Assembly: GCA_030705665.1 (NCBI GenBank)
Contig: JAUZQA010000066.1
Span: 1-11,966, forward strand
From: Bacillota bacterium
Lineage (GTDB): Bacteria; Bacillota; Bacilli; Bacillales_B; DSM-18226
DNA length: 11,966 nt
Direction of reading: 5' to 3'
In this document: piece by piece, positions 1-7,264 of the stretch
Layout of the letters: each line of letters opens with the position of its first letter
How positions within the stretch are numbered: position 1 is the stretch's first letter
The notes under the pieces: generated by a model
The model's database searches: none
Told to the model about the DNA's origin: nothing
The model's input: the letters and a program-made list of their open reading frames with translations, nothing else
Made by a program: the position numbers and the translations under genes

Positions 1-1
1 A

Positions 2-727
2 GAGAAGTTTCAGTTTAAAGGAAACGATATTGGGATTCTCATTTCACACGGTTTTGTAGGTACGCCGCAAAGTGTACGGTATCTTGGGGAAAGACTTGCA
101 CATTATGGTTATTCCATTTTGGCTCCTAGATTACAGGGACATGGAACCCATTATTATGATTTAGAGAAGTGCAGCCAAGAAGATTGGTTTGCATCTTTGG
201 AAATGGGATATCAAGAACTAAAACAGCAATGCACCCAAATCTTCGTGTTGGGGCAGTCAATGGGTGGTACCTTGGCACTTTGGCTTGCCCATAAATACCA
301 AGATATTAATGGGATTATGTTAATTAATCCAGCCCTTTCTGTTCCTTCATACGATAAATTTAAAGAAAAAACGAATCCGAGATTCCTGGAGGAGGGGGAG
401 CCGGATATTAAAGCTAAAGAGGCCTATGAAATCACTTATCACAAAGTACCAATAACAGCGATTCACGAACTGCAAAAATTAATGGAACTTACACCTCCCA
501 TTTTGTCAGGCATTCATTGCCCTGTCTTGGGAATTAAATCAGCAGAAGATCATGTGGTTCCACCGCAGAATACAGATTTTATACTTGAACACATTGGATC
601 AGAGAGGAAAGGAGAGAGCGTATTACAAAACTCTTTCCATGTAGCATCCCTGGACAATGACAAGGAGCAGATTGTTAGGGATTGTCACCTGTTTGTTCAG
701 CGCCAACTCGGCCAGGGAGTAGCTTAG
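2..727 (+). CDS. Monoacylglycerol lipase / carboxylesterase-like alpha/beta hydrolase (5' end cut by window)
   Basis: Serine hydrolase of the alpha/beta fold, probably cytoplasmic, acting on short or monoacyl esters. The reading frame is open to the left edge, so the N-terminus lies outside the window; the first in-frame start-like codon (TTG at 119) is internal. Visible motifs are the oxyanion-hole segment SHGFVGTPQS (about 41-70), the nucleophile elbow GQSMGG with Ser at 257-259, an acidic residue in EDHVVPP with Asp at 548-550, and the catalytic His in SFHVASLD at 638-640. The RLQGHGTHYYDLE segment and the overall spacing resemble, from memory, the Bacillus sp. H257 monoacylglycerol lipase and Geobacillus Est30, which are about 250 residues long; about 241 residues are present here. 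It has no obvious tie to the sulfur genes that follow 160 bases later. The family is secure; the substrate is inferred. Confidence 0.85.
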   Translation, partial: EKFQFKGNDIGILISHGFVGTPQSVRYLGERLAHYGYSILAPRLQGHGTHYYDLEKCSQEDWFASLEMGYQELKQQCTQIFVLGQSMGGTLALWLAHKYQDINGIMLINPALSVPSYDKFKEKTNPRFLEEGEPDIKAKEAYEITYHKVPITAIHELQKLMELTPPILSGIHCPVLGIKSAEDHVVPPQNTDFILEHIGSERKGESVLQNSFHVASLDNDKEQIVRDCHLFVQRQLGQGVA

Positions 728-781
728 TTTCCATCTCATGCAGTAAGCGTAATAGAATTTATTAATCTGCAAAATAAATTT

Positions 782-827
782 TCCTATCAGTAAAAGTATT
801 GCTAAAAAAAACCATCAAATGATAGGA
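782..827. promoter_or_regulatory. Inverted repeat in the promoter region of the monooxygenase gene
   Basis: TCCTATCA at 782-789 is repeated as its exact reverse complement TGATAGGA at 820-827, with 30 bases between. A weak sigma-A-like promoter lies across it: TTGCTA at 799-804, then 18 bases, then TAGGAT at 823-828. The arrangement would suit an operator controlling the sulfur cluster. The regulator is unknown and the promoter match is poor (4 of 6 in each box). Confidence 0.3.
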
Positions 828-842
828 TAGTCACAACACCAA

Positions 843-854
843 AATAATATTATT
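843..854. repeat. Perfect 12-bp AT palindrome upstream of the monooxygenase start
   Basis: AATAATATTATT is its own reverse complement. It lies just downstream of the candidate promoter and 36 bases before the ATG. AT-only palindromes occur by chance in DNA of this composition, so a role as a regulator site is only a possibility. Confidence 0.25.
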
Positions 855-890
855 CTTATCAAAAAACTCGGATATAAGAGAGGGATAAAA

Positions 891-2225
891 ATGTCTAATA
901 AAAGGAAATTAAAGTTAGGCGCCATAATACATGGGGTTGGTGGGAACATAGCAGGCTGGAGACATCCTGAAATTCAGGCCGACGCAAGTGTAAGCCTTAA
1001 TTTTTACAAGGAGCAGGCACAGAAGGCTGAAAAAGGAAAGTTTGATTTAGCCTTTATTGCAGATGGGTTGCACATCAACGAGAAATCCATGCCACATTTT
1101 TTAAATCGGTTTGAACCGATTACAATTTTATCGGCTCTTGCTGCAGTGACATCAAGAATTGGTCTTGTTGGTACCTTATCGACTTCTTATAGTGAACCAT
1201 TTAATGTTGCACGCCAATTTGCTTCTCTCGATCAGATCAGCCATGGTCGGGCAGGCTGGAATGTTGTCACCTCGCCATTGGAGAAAACCGCTTTAAACTT
1301 TAGCAAGACAATTACGGAACATCCTGATCATGCTAAACGATACAAAATCGCCGCTGAATACCTCGAAGTGGCAAAAGGATTATGGGATTCCTGGGAAGAT
1401 GATGCATTTGTCCGTGATAAACAGTCCGGTGTGTTTTTCGATCCTGATAAATTGCATCCATTGAATCATAAAGGTGATTTTTTCTCAGTAGCAGGTCCAC
1501 TAAACATAGCAAGATCCAAACAAGGGAGACCAATTATTTTTCAAGCCGGATCATCTGAAGCCGGAAAAAATCTGGCAGCAAAAGAGGCAGATGCAATATT
1601 TACAGGGCATCCAACCTTGGAGGCAGCCAGAAATTTTTATCAGGATGTAAAGGAGAGGGCAAAAAGCTTTGGCCGTAATCCAGATGAACTCGTGATTCTA
1701 CCAGGAATCGCACCAATAATTGGGGCAACAGAGGAAGAAGCAGAAAGGAAATACCAAGAAATTGCCAATCTAGTATCTATCGATAAGGCACTTGATTACT
1801 TAGGCCGATATTTTGAACATCATGATTTCTCACAATATCCTCTCGATGAACCATTCCCGGAACTTGGTGAGTTAGGAAAAAATAGTTTTCAAAGCCATAC
1901 CGATCGTATTAAACGGGAAGCAAAAGAGCAAAACCTAACACTTCGTCAGGTGGCATTAAGAGAAACAACCCCAAGGACTACATTTATCGGTACACCTGAA
2001 AAAGTGGCTGACCTGATTCAAGAATGGTTTGAAGGAAGGGGGGCTGATGGATTCATTATCGGTTCAGCGGTTCCAAATGGATTAAACGATTTTGTAGACT
2101 TTGTAGTTCCAATTCTCCAGGAACGTGGACTGTATCGAACAGAATACGAAGCTGATACATTAAGGGGCAACTTGGGGCTGCCTTTTCCAAAAAACCGTTA
2201 TTCAAAACAACCAATAAAACATTGA
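891..2225 (+). CDS. ytnJ: FMN-dependent C-S bond monooxygenase (NtaA/SnaA/DszA family, YtnJ/CmoJ/YxeK type)
   Basis: Two-component flavin monooxygenase of the bacterial luciferase-like superfamily. It uses FMNH2 supplied by a separate reductase, and none is encoded here. Family members in B. subtilis (YtnJ, renamed CmoJ, and YxeK) cleave the C-S bond of N-acetylated S-alkyl or S-succino cysteine. At 444 residues it has the usual family length. Visible blocks are HGVGG and GWRHP (residues 14-26), FIADGL (55-60), RFEPITIL (73-80), [14 protein letters not shown] (91-104), [12 protein letters not shown] (117-128), [13 protein letters not shown] (213-225) and a late [12 protein letters not shown] motif. 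These closely match my memory of YtnJ, more than YxeK. The start is set by GAGAGGG at 878-884, six bases before the ATG. It is the first gene of the cluster. The family is firm; the exact substrate is inferred from the acetyltransferase and deacylase downstream. Confidence 0.88.
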   Translation: MSNKRKLKLGAIIHGVGGNIAGWRHPEIQADASVSLNFYKEQAQKAEKGKFDLAFIADGLHINEKSMPHFLNRFEPITILSALAAVTSRIGLVGTLSTSYSEPFNVARQFASLDQISHGRAGWNVVTSPLEKTALNFSKTITEHPDHAKRYKIAAEYLEVAKGLWDSWEDDAFVRDKQSGVFFDPDKLHPLNHKGDFFSVAGPLNIARSKQGRPIIFQAGSSEAGKNLAAKEADAIFTGHPTLEAARNFYQDVKERAKSFGRNPDELVILPGIAPIIGATEEEAERKYQEIANLVSIDKALDYLGRYFEHHDFSQYPLDEPFPELGELGKNSFQSHTDRIKREAKEQNLTLRQVALRETTPRTTFIGTPEKVADLIQEWFEGRGADGFIIGSAVPNGLNDFVDFVVPILQERGLYRTEYEADTLRGNLGLPFPKNRYSKQPIKH

Positions 2226-2278
2226 TTTAGGAAGTGTATATTCTATTGATTGAAAAGTATTGGGGTGAAAACAGATGT

Positions 2279-2299
2279 GCCGACTAGATAACTGGAGGC
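2279..2299 (+). promoter_or_regulatory. Leader hairpin, copy A of a two-copy motif (putative antiterminator)
   Basis: GCC (2279-2281) pairs with GGC (2297-2299) and CTAG (2284-2287) pairs with CTGG (2292-2295) through one G-U. The stem is interrupted by a GA/A internal loop and closed by the tetraloop ATAA. The 3' arm shares AGGC with the terminator that follows, so only one of the two can form. Copy B at 11881-11903 has the same fold, with CTAG/CTAG in place of CTAG/CTGG, so pairing is kept where the sequence changes. No convincing promoter was seen directly upstream. Confidence 0.5.
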
Positions 2300-2341
2300 T
2301 CGCTATTTAAGACATTTATATCTTGAAAAGCGGCCTTTTTT
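2296..2341 (+). terminator. Intrinsic terminator/attenuator in front of the aminotransferase gene
   Basis: AGGC-(T)-CGCT (2296-2304) pairs with AGCG-GCCT (2329-2336), with further TTT/AAA and AAGA/TCTT pairing inside. Six T residues follow at 2336-2341. It lies between two genes pointing the same way, only 26 bases before the first possible aminotransferase start. It is therefore better read as a conditional attenuator than as an operon end, especially as the preceding hairpin can capture its 5' arm. Confidence 0.65.
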
Positions 2342-2396
2342 GTTCTCCTCACAGATATGAAACATAATGGTTCAGTATAAAGAAAAGAGTGATAAA

Positions 2397-3608
2397 ATGC
2401 CAGAAAATTCTGGATACAACTATAATCAATTTTTACCTGCAACTCCTTCCATAGGTGGCACAACTGGTGCTGTAGCAGATCATGTTCACTTTTCATTTGG
2501 GTTCCCAAATTCAGCACTCTTTCCATTAAAAGAACTGGCCGAGGCAGCAAAAAAAGCAACGTTATTACATGGGCATCTCGCATTACATTACACCGGCGGC
2601 CCAGGAACAATGAAAATTCGTCAATGGATTGCTAATCGAGTTCACAGGCGAAAGATTGAGAGTAAGCCGGAAGATGTACTAATTACAGCGGGTGCAGGTC
2701 AAGCCATAGATGTAGCCGCAAGAGTATTGATTAATCCAGGGGATGAAGTCTGGGTAGAAGCGCCATCTTTTTTTAGTGCATTGCGTTCGTTTGAAATGGC
2801 AGGTGCTGCCGTACGGGCATTTCCAATCGATGAAAATGGATTGCAAGTGGAATTGGTGCAAGATGCACTTGAGTCTGCAGTGTCCAATGGAGCCAAATTG
2901 CCAAAATTTATCTATGTTATGCCTAATTTTCATAATCCAGGCGGAGTGAATCTTTCTGAAGAGCGCCGAAAACGATTAGCGTCTTTGGCATTAAAATATA
3001 ACTTCTATATTTTAGAAGATGATGCTTATGCGGATATAAATTTTCAAAATCGAATATTACCTTCTATTTATTCTTACGCCCCTGAGCGGGTTGTTTATAT
3101 TGGAACATATTCTAAAATCATTGGGCCGGGAATTCGTCTGGGTTGGACGATTGCGAACCCGGAAATACTGCGTTATTTTCGCTTGTTTCTGCTAGGGAGT
3201 CAAACGAATCCATTCATGCAGGAAATTATAGCAGGTTTATTGGAAAATTTAGAGTTTGACCAATATCTTAATGAAATTAATCGCACTTATTCACTTCAAC
3301 TTGATGTAATGATCCATGAACTCCAAAGACATTTTGGCAATGAAATAATTTTTAACAAGCCAAGCGGAGGATTCTTCTTACTCTTGAAATTTAGAGATAA
3401 AGTAGATGTTTCAGCACTCGTTGCCCTGGCAGAAAAAAAAGGCGTAAGTGTTGTGAGCGGCACAGAGTTTTATCTGAATAAATCGGATGTAAATGAAATT
3501 AGATTATGTTTTACTTATTCATCCAAAGCTCAAATTCAAAATGGCATAGAGCGTTTAGCTGAAGCTTATAAAGAAATGAAACATTCTGTAATAAATGTTG
3601 AAGTTTAA
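2397..3608 (+). CDS. PLP-dependent aminotransferase, class I/II (LysN / MocR-domain-like)
   Basis: Fold-type I pyridoxal-phosphate enzyme, stand-alone and without a GntR DNA-binding domain. Numbered from the ATG at 2397 (403 residues): TAGAGQAID near 97-105 (phosphate-binding loop), Asn180 in PNFHNPGG, Asp208/209 and Tyr211 in EDDAYAD (pyridine N and ring contacts), the Schiff-base lysine Lys240 in GTYSKIIGPGIRLGW, and the substrate-carboxylate arginine Arg369 in IRLCFTY. All key residues are present. The start is uncertain: an ATG at 2367 would add ten residues but lacks a ribosome site, while 2397 has a weak AAAAGAGTG before it. The gene is preceded by the attenuator and followed by the glutaredoxin gene. 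B. subtilis ytm/yxe operons lack such a gene as I recall, so its role is open: transamination of an S-modified cysteine, or a side reaction on the released fragment. Confidence 0.85.
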   Translation: MPENSGYNYNQFLPATPSIGGTTGAVADHVHFSFGFPNSALFPLKELAEAAKKATLLHGHLALHYTGGPGTMKIRQWIANRVHRRKIESKPEDVLITAGAGQAIDVAARVLINPGDEVWVEAPSFFSALRSFEMAGAAVRAFPIDENGLQVELVQDALESAVSNGAKLPKFIYVMPNFHNPGGVNLSEERRKRLASLALKYNFYILEDDAYADINFQNRILPSIYSYAPERVVYIGTYSKIIGPGIRLGWTIANPEILRYFRLFLLGSQTNPFMQEIIAGLLENLEFDQYLNEINRTYSLQLDVMIHELQRHFGNEIIFNKPSGGFFLLLKFRDKVDVSALVALAEKKGVSVVSGTEFYLNKSDVNEIRLCFTYSSKAQIQNGIERLAEAYKEMKHSVINVEV

Positions 3609-3631
3609 ATTTGTTAAAGATTTTCTTAATC

Positions 3632-3638
3632 AAGGAGG
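3632..3638 (+). promoter_or_regulatory. Strong ribosome site fixing the glutaredoxin start
   Basis: AAGGAGG lies eight bases before the ATG at 3647. It rules out the upstream in-frame ATG at 3611, which would add an odd MLKIFLIKEELL leader and overlies this site. Confidence 0.8.
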
Positions 3639-3646
3639 AATTGTTA

Positions 3647-3919
3647 ATGGGAAAAGAATTATCTGTTGTTGTATGGGCGAAACAAGGTTGCCACTATTGT
3701 GGAGAGGTCAAAAACTATTTGGAGCAAAAAGGTATTCATTACAAAACGGTTGATGTGACGAACCACGATGAACGCCGCGATATTTTGGAAATCAAATATG
3801 GTGTCCGCCATGTACCGGTTGTTGAAATTGGTGTTGGTGATGTGTATAAAGGTGTATCGGAAGTCGGAATTGAACATCTGGAAAAGGCATTAGAGGAAAT
3901 AGAGAAGATTAAGAGGTAG
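3647..3919 (+). CDS. ytnI: Small glutaredoxin/thioredoxin-fold protein (YtnI type)
   Basis: Cytoplasmic thiol-disulfide protein of 90 residues, the usual length for NrdH/YtnI-like glutaredoxins. It opens with a beta strand (ELSVVVWAKQ) followed by the redox motif Cys-His-Tyr-Cys (GCHYCGEV, about residues 14-21). The helix NYLEQKGIHYKTVDVTNHDE follows, then the cis-proline motif HVPVVEI that binds the partner peptide or glutathione/bacillithiol. In B. subtilis a similar protein, YtnI, sits beside the YtnJ monooxygenase. A likely job here (inference) is reducing a mixed disulfide, sulfoxide-derived or sulfenate intermediate formed during S-substituted cysteine breakdown. It lies 38 bases after the aminotransferase gene, so the two are probably co-transcribed. 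The fold is certain; the partner is not. Confidence 0.85.
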   Translation: MGKELSVVVWAKQGCHYCGEVKNYLEQKGIHYKTVDVTNHDERRDILEIKYGVRHVPVVEIGVGDVYKGVSEVGIEHLEKALEEIEKIKR

Positions 3920-3972
3920 GGATGATTTCGATTCCAACTAAATTGTTATTAAAAAACGACTGAACAAATAGT

Positions 3973-4017
3973 GCCCGCAAGATTACCTTAACATGCGGGC
4001 TCCACCGTTAGGAAGGC
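3973..4017 (+). promoter_or_regulatory. Stem-loop with possible pseudoknot in the leader of the ABC importer genes
   Basis: GCCCGCA (3973-3979) pairs perfectly with TGCGGGC (3994-4000). The 14-base loop contains CCTTAAC (3986-3992), which can pair with GTTAGG (4007-4012) downstream with one bulge, as in an H-type pseudoknot. No T tract follows on the + strand, so it is not an ordinary terminator. In front of a transporter gene it could be a cis-regulatory RNA, an RNA processing site or a stability hairpin. Confidence 0.4.
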
Positions 4018-4056
4018 AAAGAAGTGCATAACTTTCAAAAAAAGAAAATTGAGAAT

Positions 4057-4073
4057 GTAATTGGAGTAATTAC
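4057..4073. repeat. Short inverted repeat just before the binding-protein gene
   Basis: GTAATT (4057-4062) and AATTAC (4068-4073) form a perfect dyad around five bases, 20 bases before the ATG. It could be a regulator site or chance. It is too AT-rich and short to make a stable RNA hairpin. Confidence 0.2.
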
Positions 4074-4093
4074 TGTATTGGGGGAAAATTATC

Positions 4094-4936
4094 ATGTCTA
4101 AAAAGTATTTTGCAAGTCTGCTCATCATTTTTGCTGTACTTATTTTCGCTGGCTGCAGTGCAGCCTCCGACAAAGCAAGCTCCGTTTCAACTAAATCCAG
4201 CAAATCCAACAATGCTCAAGAGATCATCGTTGGAACAAGTCCATCTTTTCCTAAAGTTACGTTTCTAGATCAGAGTGGAAAGCTAACCGGATTTGATATT
4301 GAATTGGTTAAAGAAATCGATAAACGGCTCCCTAATTATAAATTTAAGTTTCAAACAATGGATTTTCCTAATTTATTACTTAGTTTAAATACAAATAAGA
4401 TTGATTTTGTTGCGAATGAAATGGAAAAAAACAAAGATCGATCGGAAAAATATTTATTTAATAAAGTTCCATATGCGTTCTGGAAAACTTACATTATTGT
4501 AGCAAAAACGAATAATCAGCCAATCCATTCACTTGATGATCTGAAAGGGAAAAATGTGTTAACAACGGCCACAACAGCTGAAGCCAATTTACTGGAGAAT
4601 TATAATAAAAGCCATAATGATGCCATTCATATTGTGTATACGAACGGGGCGTCGAATGATACTGTAAGTCAGGTCACATCTGGACGTGTGGATGCTACAC
4701 TTGGTGCTGATTTTTCACTTTCACTGATTGACCCTCAAGGTAAGCTTAAAATTGTGGGCCAGCCAATTGCAAGTAATGGCGTCTATTTCGTTTTTCGCAA
4801 AAATGATAAAAAAGAACAGGATGTTGCGAATCAAATTGACCACGCTCTAACTCAAATTAAGCAGGATGGAACTCTTTCAAAACTTAGTAAGGAATGGTTG
4901 GGACAGGATTATACAAAATCATCTGATGCAAATTAA
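4094..4936 (+). CDS. Amino-acid ABC importer substrate-binding lipoprotein (family 3, TcyJ/TcyK type)
   Basis: Extracellular lipid-anchored receptor that delivers a polar amino acid, here probably cystine or an S-substituted cysteine, to the permease pair encoded next. It has a lipoprotein signal peptide of about 20 residues (MSKKYF, hydrophobic core, then FAGC with the lipidated Cys at 21), followed by a Ser/Lys/Ala-rich linker and an SBP_bac_3 domain. Visible domain features are VGTSPSFPKVTF, LTGFDIELVKEI, MEKNKDRSEKYLFNKVPY (the Arg expected to bind the ligand carboxylate) and SGRVDATLGAD (Asp expected near the amino group). Its 280 residues are typical. The ribosome site GGGGGAAAATT is not the consensus but is well placed. 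B. subtilis has two such proteins, TcyJ and TcyK, for this transporter; only one is present here. Substrate assignment rests on context. Confidence 0.9.
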   Translation: MSKKYFASLLIIFAVLIFAGCSAASDKASSVSTKSSKSNNAQEIIVGTSPSFPKVTFLDQSGKLTGFDIELVKEIDKRLPNYKFKFQTMDFPNLLLSLNTNKIDFVANEMEKNKDRSEKYLFNKVPYAFWKTYIIVAKTNNQPIHSLDDLKGKNVLTTATTAEANLLENYNKSHNDAIHIVYTNGASNDTVSQVTSGRVDATLGADFSLSLIDPQGKLKIVGQPIASNGVYFVFRKNDKKEQDVANQIDHALTQIKQDGTLSKLSKEWLGQDYTKSSDAN

Positions 4937-4975
4937 TCGATATATGCAAAATATCCAAAAGGAGGGGTCCGGAAA

Positions 4976-5758
4976 TTGGGGAAAAAGTTTGATATCACAT
5001 ACGTTTTTTTACACCTTCCTAAATTAATGAGCTGTATAAATACTACTCTATTAATTGTTTTTTTCTCTATACTGCTTGGATTAGTTATTGGTCTGCTTGT
5101 CGCTTTACCCAGACTGTATAAAATACCTGTTTTGCAGAGATTCTCTGAAATCTACATTTCGTTTTTTCGTGGGACTCCTATATTAATTCAACTGTTCTTA
5201 ATCTACTATGGATTGCCAGAGATTTTATTGATGGTTCATATGGATATCTCTAAAGCGCCTGTTTTGGATTTTGTCATATTAACCTATGCACTTAATAGCG
5301 GTGCATTTCTATCGGAAGCGATCCGTTCAGCAGTTCTTTCAGTTGATAGGGGGCAGGTAGAGGCGGCATATTCCATCGGGATGACGGGGTATCAGGCTTT
5401 TACAAGGGTTGTTATGCCTCAAGCTATAGCTATTGCTATACCTGTGTTTGCCAATTTGGTTATTGCCAATCTAAAGGACACCTCATTGGCATTTACCCTT
5501 GGTGTGATGGACTTAACAGGGAAAGCTCAAACACTTGCCCAATTAACACAGCATTTTATGGAAACCTATATTGCACTTGCTTTCATTTATCTTGCTATTA
5601 GTCTTTTATTGGAGAAATTATTTGCAATGGGAGAAAAACGTCTATTAAGATATGAAACTCAGCTTGAAAGAGGCAAGAGGATTTTGACAGACAAAAAGAG
5701 GTTAACAGGTATATTTTCATCAGGTATTAACCTCCAAAAAGGAGGCTCACGTTTATGA
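4976..5758 (+). CDS. tcyL: Amino-acid ABC importer permease 1 (HisM family, TcyL type)
   Basis: Integral membrane subunit, 260 residues, with about five hydrophobic segments. It begins with TTG at 4976, supported by AAAAGGAGGGG (4957-4966) nine bases upstream. Family marks are ISFFRGTPILIQLFLIYYGLPE (about residues 60-81) and the EAA loop VEAAYSIGMTGYQAFTRVVMPQA, which docks onto the ATPase. The C-terminus is longer than usual: a basic tail of some 25-30 residues (KRILTDKKRLTGIF and onward) whose codons also carry the ribosome site for the next gene. Its stop overlaps the next start by four bases (ATGA), giving translational coupling. It forms a heterodimer with the following permease. Confidence 0.9.
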   Translation: MGKKFDITYVFLHLPKLMSCINTTLLIVFFSILLGLVIGLLVALPRLYKIPVLQRFSEIYISFFRGTPILIQLFLIYYGLPEILLMVHMDISKAPVLDFVILTYALNSGAFLSEAIRSAVLSVDRGQVEAAYSIGMTGYQAFTRVVMPQAIAIAIPVFANLVIANLKDTSLAFTLGVMDLTGKAQTLAQLTQHFMETYIALAFIYLAISLLLEKLFAMGEKRLLRYETQLERGKRILTDKKRLTGIFSSGINLQKGGSRL

Positions 5759-6465
5759 AAATGGATCCCGGTTTTATTTTTACAGCTTTTATTAGTCTCT
5801 TAACGGCTTTGCCTGTAACCTTGGAAATCACGGTAGTCTCTGTTCTGTCTGGCTTTATCATTGGTACTATTGTTGCCATGATCCGTTATTATGAAATTCC
5901 TTTTTTTCGCACAATAGCACGATTGTATGTAGTCATTATTCGTGGTACGCCGATGATTACTCATTTATTAATAATCTATTTTGGCTTTTCTGAATTGATA
6001 GATGGATTTGCTCCACACTTTGGTTGGAACTTTACTTCATCTGTCATTCCTTTAATTGACTTTGCTTATCTATCTTTTTCAATTACTGCAGGTGCCTATC
6101 TTTCTGAAATTATCCGTTCTGGGTTACTTGCGGTGAATAAAGGACAATTAGAAGCTGCTTTTTCAATCGGAATGACTCCATTTCAAGCATTAAGGAGGAT
6201 TGTTTTCCCTCAAGCCTTGGCTGCAGCATTGCCAAACTTTTCGAACTTTTTGATTGGAATGCTTCATGGAACTACATTAGTTTTTGCTGTGTCAGTAGTG
6301 GACATTAATGCGAAAGCGCAAATAGTCGCATCAACAAACTGGAAATTTTTCGAATCTTACATTGCTGCTGCGATCATCTATTGGAGTTTAACTATTTTAA
6401 TTGAAAGATTAACGGGATTACTTGAAAATCGAATCAATCGTTTTAACAGAGGGGGTGTCGCATGA
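5755..6465 (+). CDS. tcyM: Amino-acid ABC importer permease 2 (HisM family, TcyM type)
   Basis: Second membrane subunit of the importer, 236 residues, about five hydrophobic spans. Shared landmarks with its partner are [21 protein letters not shown] and the EAA loop [23 protein letters not shown], showing that the pair arose by duplication. The start ATG lies inside the previous gene's stop (ATGA at 5755-5758) behind AAAAAGGAGG, and its own stop overlaps the ATPase start in the same way. The transporter is therefore tightly coupled in translation. Assignment to cystine or S-modified cysteine uptake is by comparison with B. subtilis TcyLM and by the surrounding enzymes. Confidence 0.9.
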   Translation: MKMDPGFIFTAFISLLTALPVTLEITVVSVLSGFIIGTIVAMIRYYEIPFFRTIARLYVVIIRGTPMITHLLIIYFGFSELIDGFAPHFGWNFTSSVIPLIDFAYLSFSITAGAYLSEIIRSGLLAVNKGQLEAAFSIGMTPFQALRRIVFPQALAAALPNFSNFLIGMLHGTTLVFAVSVVDINAKAQIVASTNWKFFESYIAAAIIYWSLTILIERLTGLLENRINRFNRGGVA

Positions 6466-7232
6466 TTCAGTTAGCAAATATCTCCAAATCATTTGGGGAG
6501 CATGAGGTTCTTAAAAATATAGATTTAACCGTAAATAAAGGAGAAGTAGTTGTAATCTTAGGGCCAAGCGGTTCGGGAAAGACGACTTTGCTTCGCTGCT
6601 TAAATTATTTAGAAAAGCCAAATACCGGGAGCGTAAAGATTGGGGATTTTACAATGGACTATGTACATCCAAGTAAAACCGAAATTTATCAACTCCGCAG
6701 GAAAACGGCAATGGTTTTTCAACATTACAATTTATTTAAACATAAGACAGTCCTGGAAAATGTAATGGAAGGGCTTGTGATTGTTCAGAAAATGCCAAAA
6801 CCGGATGCACGGGTAAAAAGTATCGAGGTTTTGAACAAAGTTGGCTTAGGAGAAAAGCTGGATTCTTTTCCGAGCCAATTGTCAGGAGGACAGCAGCAAA
6901 GGGTAGGAATCGCAAGGGCACTCGCGTTAAATCCTGAAGCCATTCTATTTGATGAACCAACATCTGCACTCGATCCTGAATTAGTCGGGGACGTGCTTGA
7001 GGTGATTAAATCGATTGCACAAGAAGGGATTACCATGGTGGTTGTTACACACGAAATGGGTTTCGCAAGAGAGGTAGCGGATCGGGTATTGTTTATGGAT
7101 GGAGGAGTGATCGTAGAAGAAGGAACACCTTTTGAAATTTTTAATGATGCGAAAGAAGAACGTACACGCCGATTCTTGCAACGTATATCTGGTATAACTA
7201 CTAAGACTGATTTGCAAGAACAGATGAATTGA
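6462..7232 (+). CDS. tcyN: Amino-acid ABC importer ATPase (TcyN type)
   Basis: Cytoplasmic ATP-binding subunit, 256 residues, powering the permease pair. All nucleotide-binding elements are intact: Walker [10 protein letters not shown] (34-42), Q-loop Gln87 in MVFQHYNLF, signature LSGGQ (140-144), Walker B ILFDEP (161-166), D-loop SALD, and switch His197 in [10 protein letters not shown]. The [14 protein letters not shown] and [14 protein letters not shown] segments are typical of the polar amino-acid (GlnQ/TcyN) subfamily rather than the sulfate subfamily encoded later in this window. It starts in a four-base ATGA overlap behind AGAGGGGG. The acetyltransferase gene follows 32 bases after the stop. 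Confidence 0.92.
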   Translation: MIQLANISKSFGEHEVLKNIDLTVNKGEVVVILGPSGSGKTTLLRCLNYLEKPNTGSVKIGDFTMDYVHPSKTEIYQLRRKTAMVFQHYNLFKHKTVLENVMEGLVIVQKMPKPDARVKSIEVLNKVGLGEKLDSFPSQLSGGQQQRVGIARALALNPEAILFDEPTSALDPELVGDVLEVIKSIAQEGITMVVVTHEMGFAREVADRVLFMDGGVIVEEGTPFEIFNDAKEERTRRFLQRISGITTKTDLQEQMN

Positions 7233-7248
7233 GGAACAGATCAACGAC

Positions 7249-7256
7249 AAAGGTGG
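7249..7256 (+). promoter_or_regulatory. Ribosome site deciding a GTG start for the acetyltransferase
   Basis: AAAGGTGG lies eight bases before the GTG at 7265. The longer alternative, TTG at 7229 overlapping the tcyN stop, has no ribosome site and would add twelve residues ([12 protein letters not shown]) that do not look like the start of a GNAT fold. Confidence 0.6.
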
Positions 7257-7264
7257 GAATTATA

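Noticed and set aside
119..121. TTG as the start of the hydrolase
   Set aside because: The frame is open upstream and encodes the conserved HGFVGTP oxyanion-hole motif, so the gene begins outside the window.
855..884. Possible S-box (SAM riboswitch) because of CTTATC near AGAGGGA
   Set aside because: The conserved GGCCC, GGCAACC and GTGCYAA blocks are absent and there is no room for the four-way junction.
2284..2610. Antisense open frame of 108 codons across the leader and the aminotransferase start
   Set aside because: It runs opposite to a well-supported gene, has no recognisable domain, and covers a hairpin/terminator region.
3973..4000. Intrinsic terminator after the glutaredoxin gene
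   Set aside because: The stem is strong but no T run follows on the + strand, and only a weak one on the - strand.
7229..7264. TTG start of the acetyltransferase overlapping the tcyN stop
   Set aside because: No ribosome site; the GTG at 7265 has AAAGGTGG at eight bases and begins where the first GNAT strand is expected.
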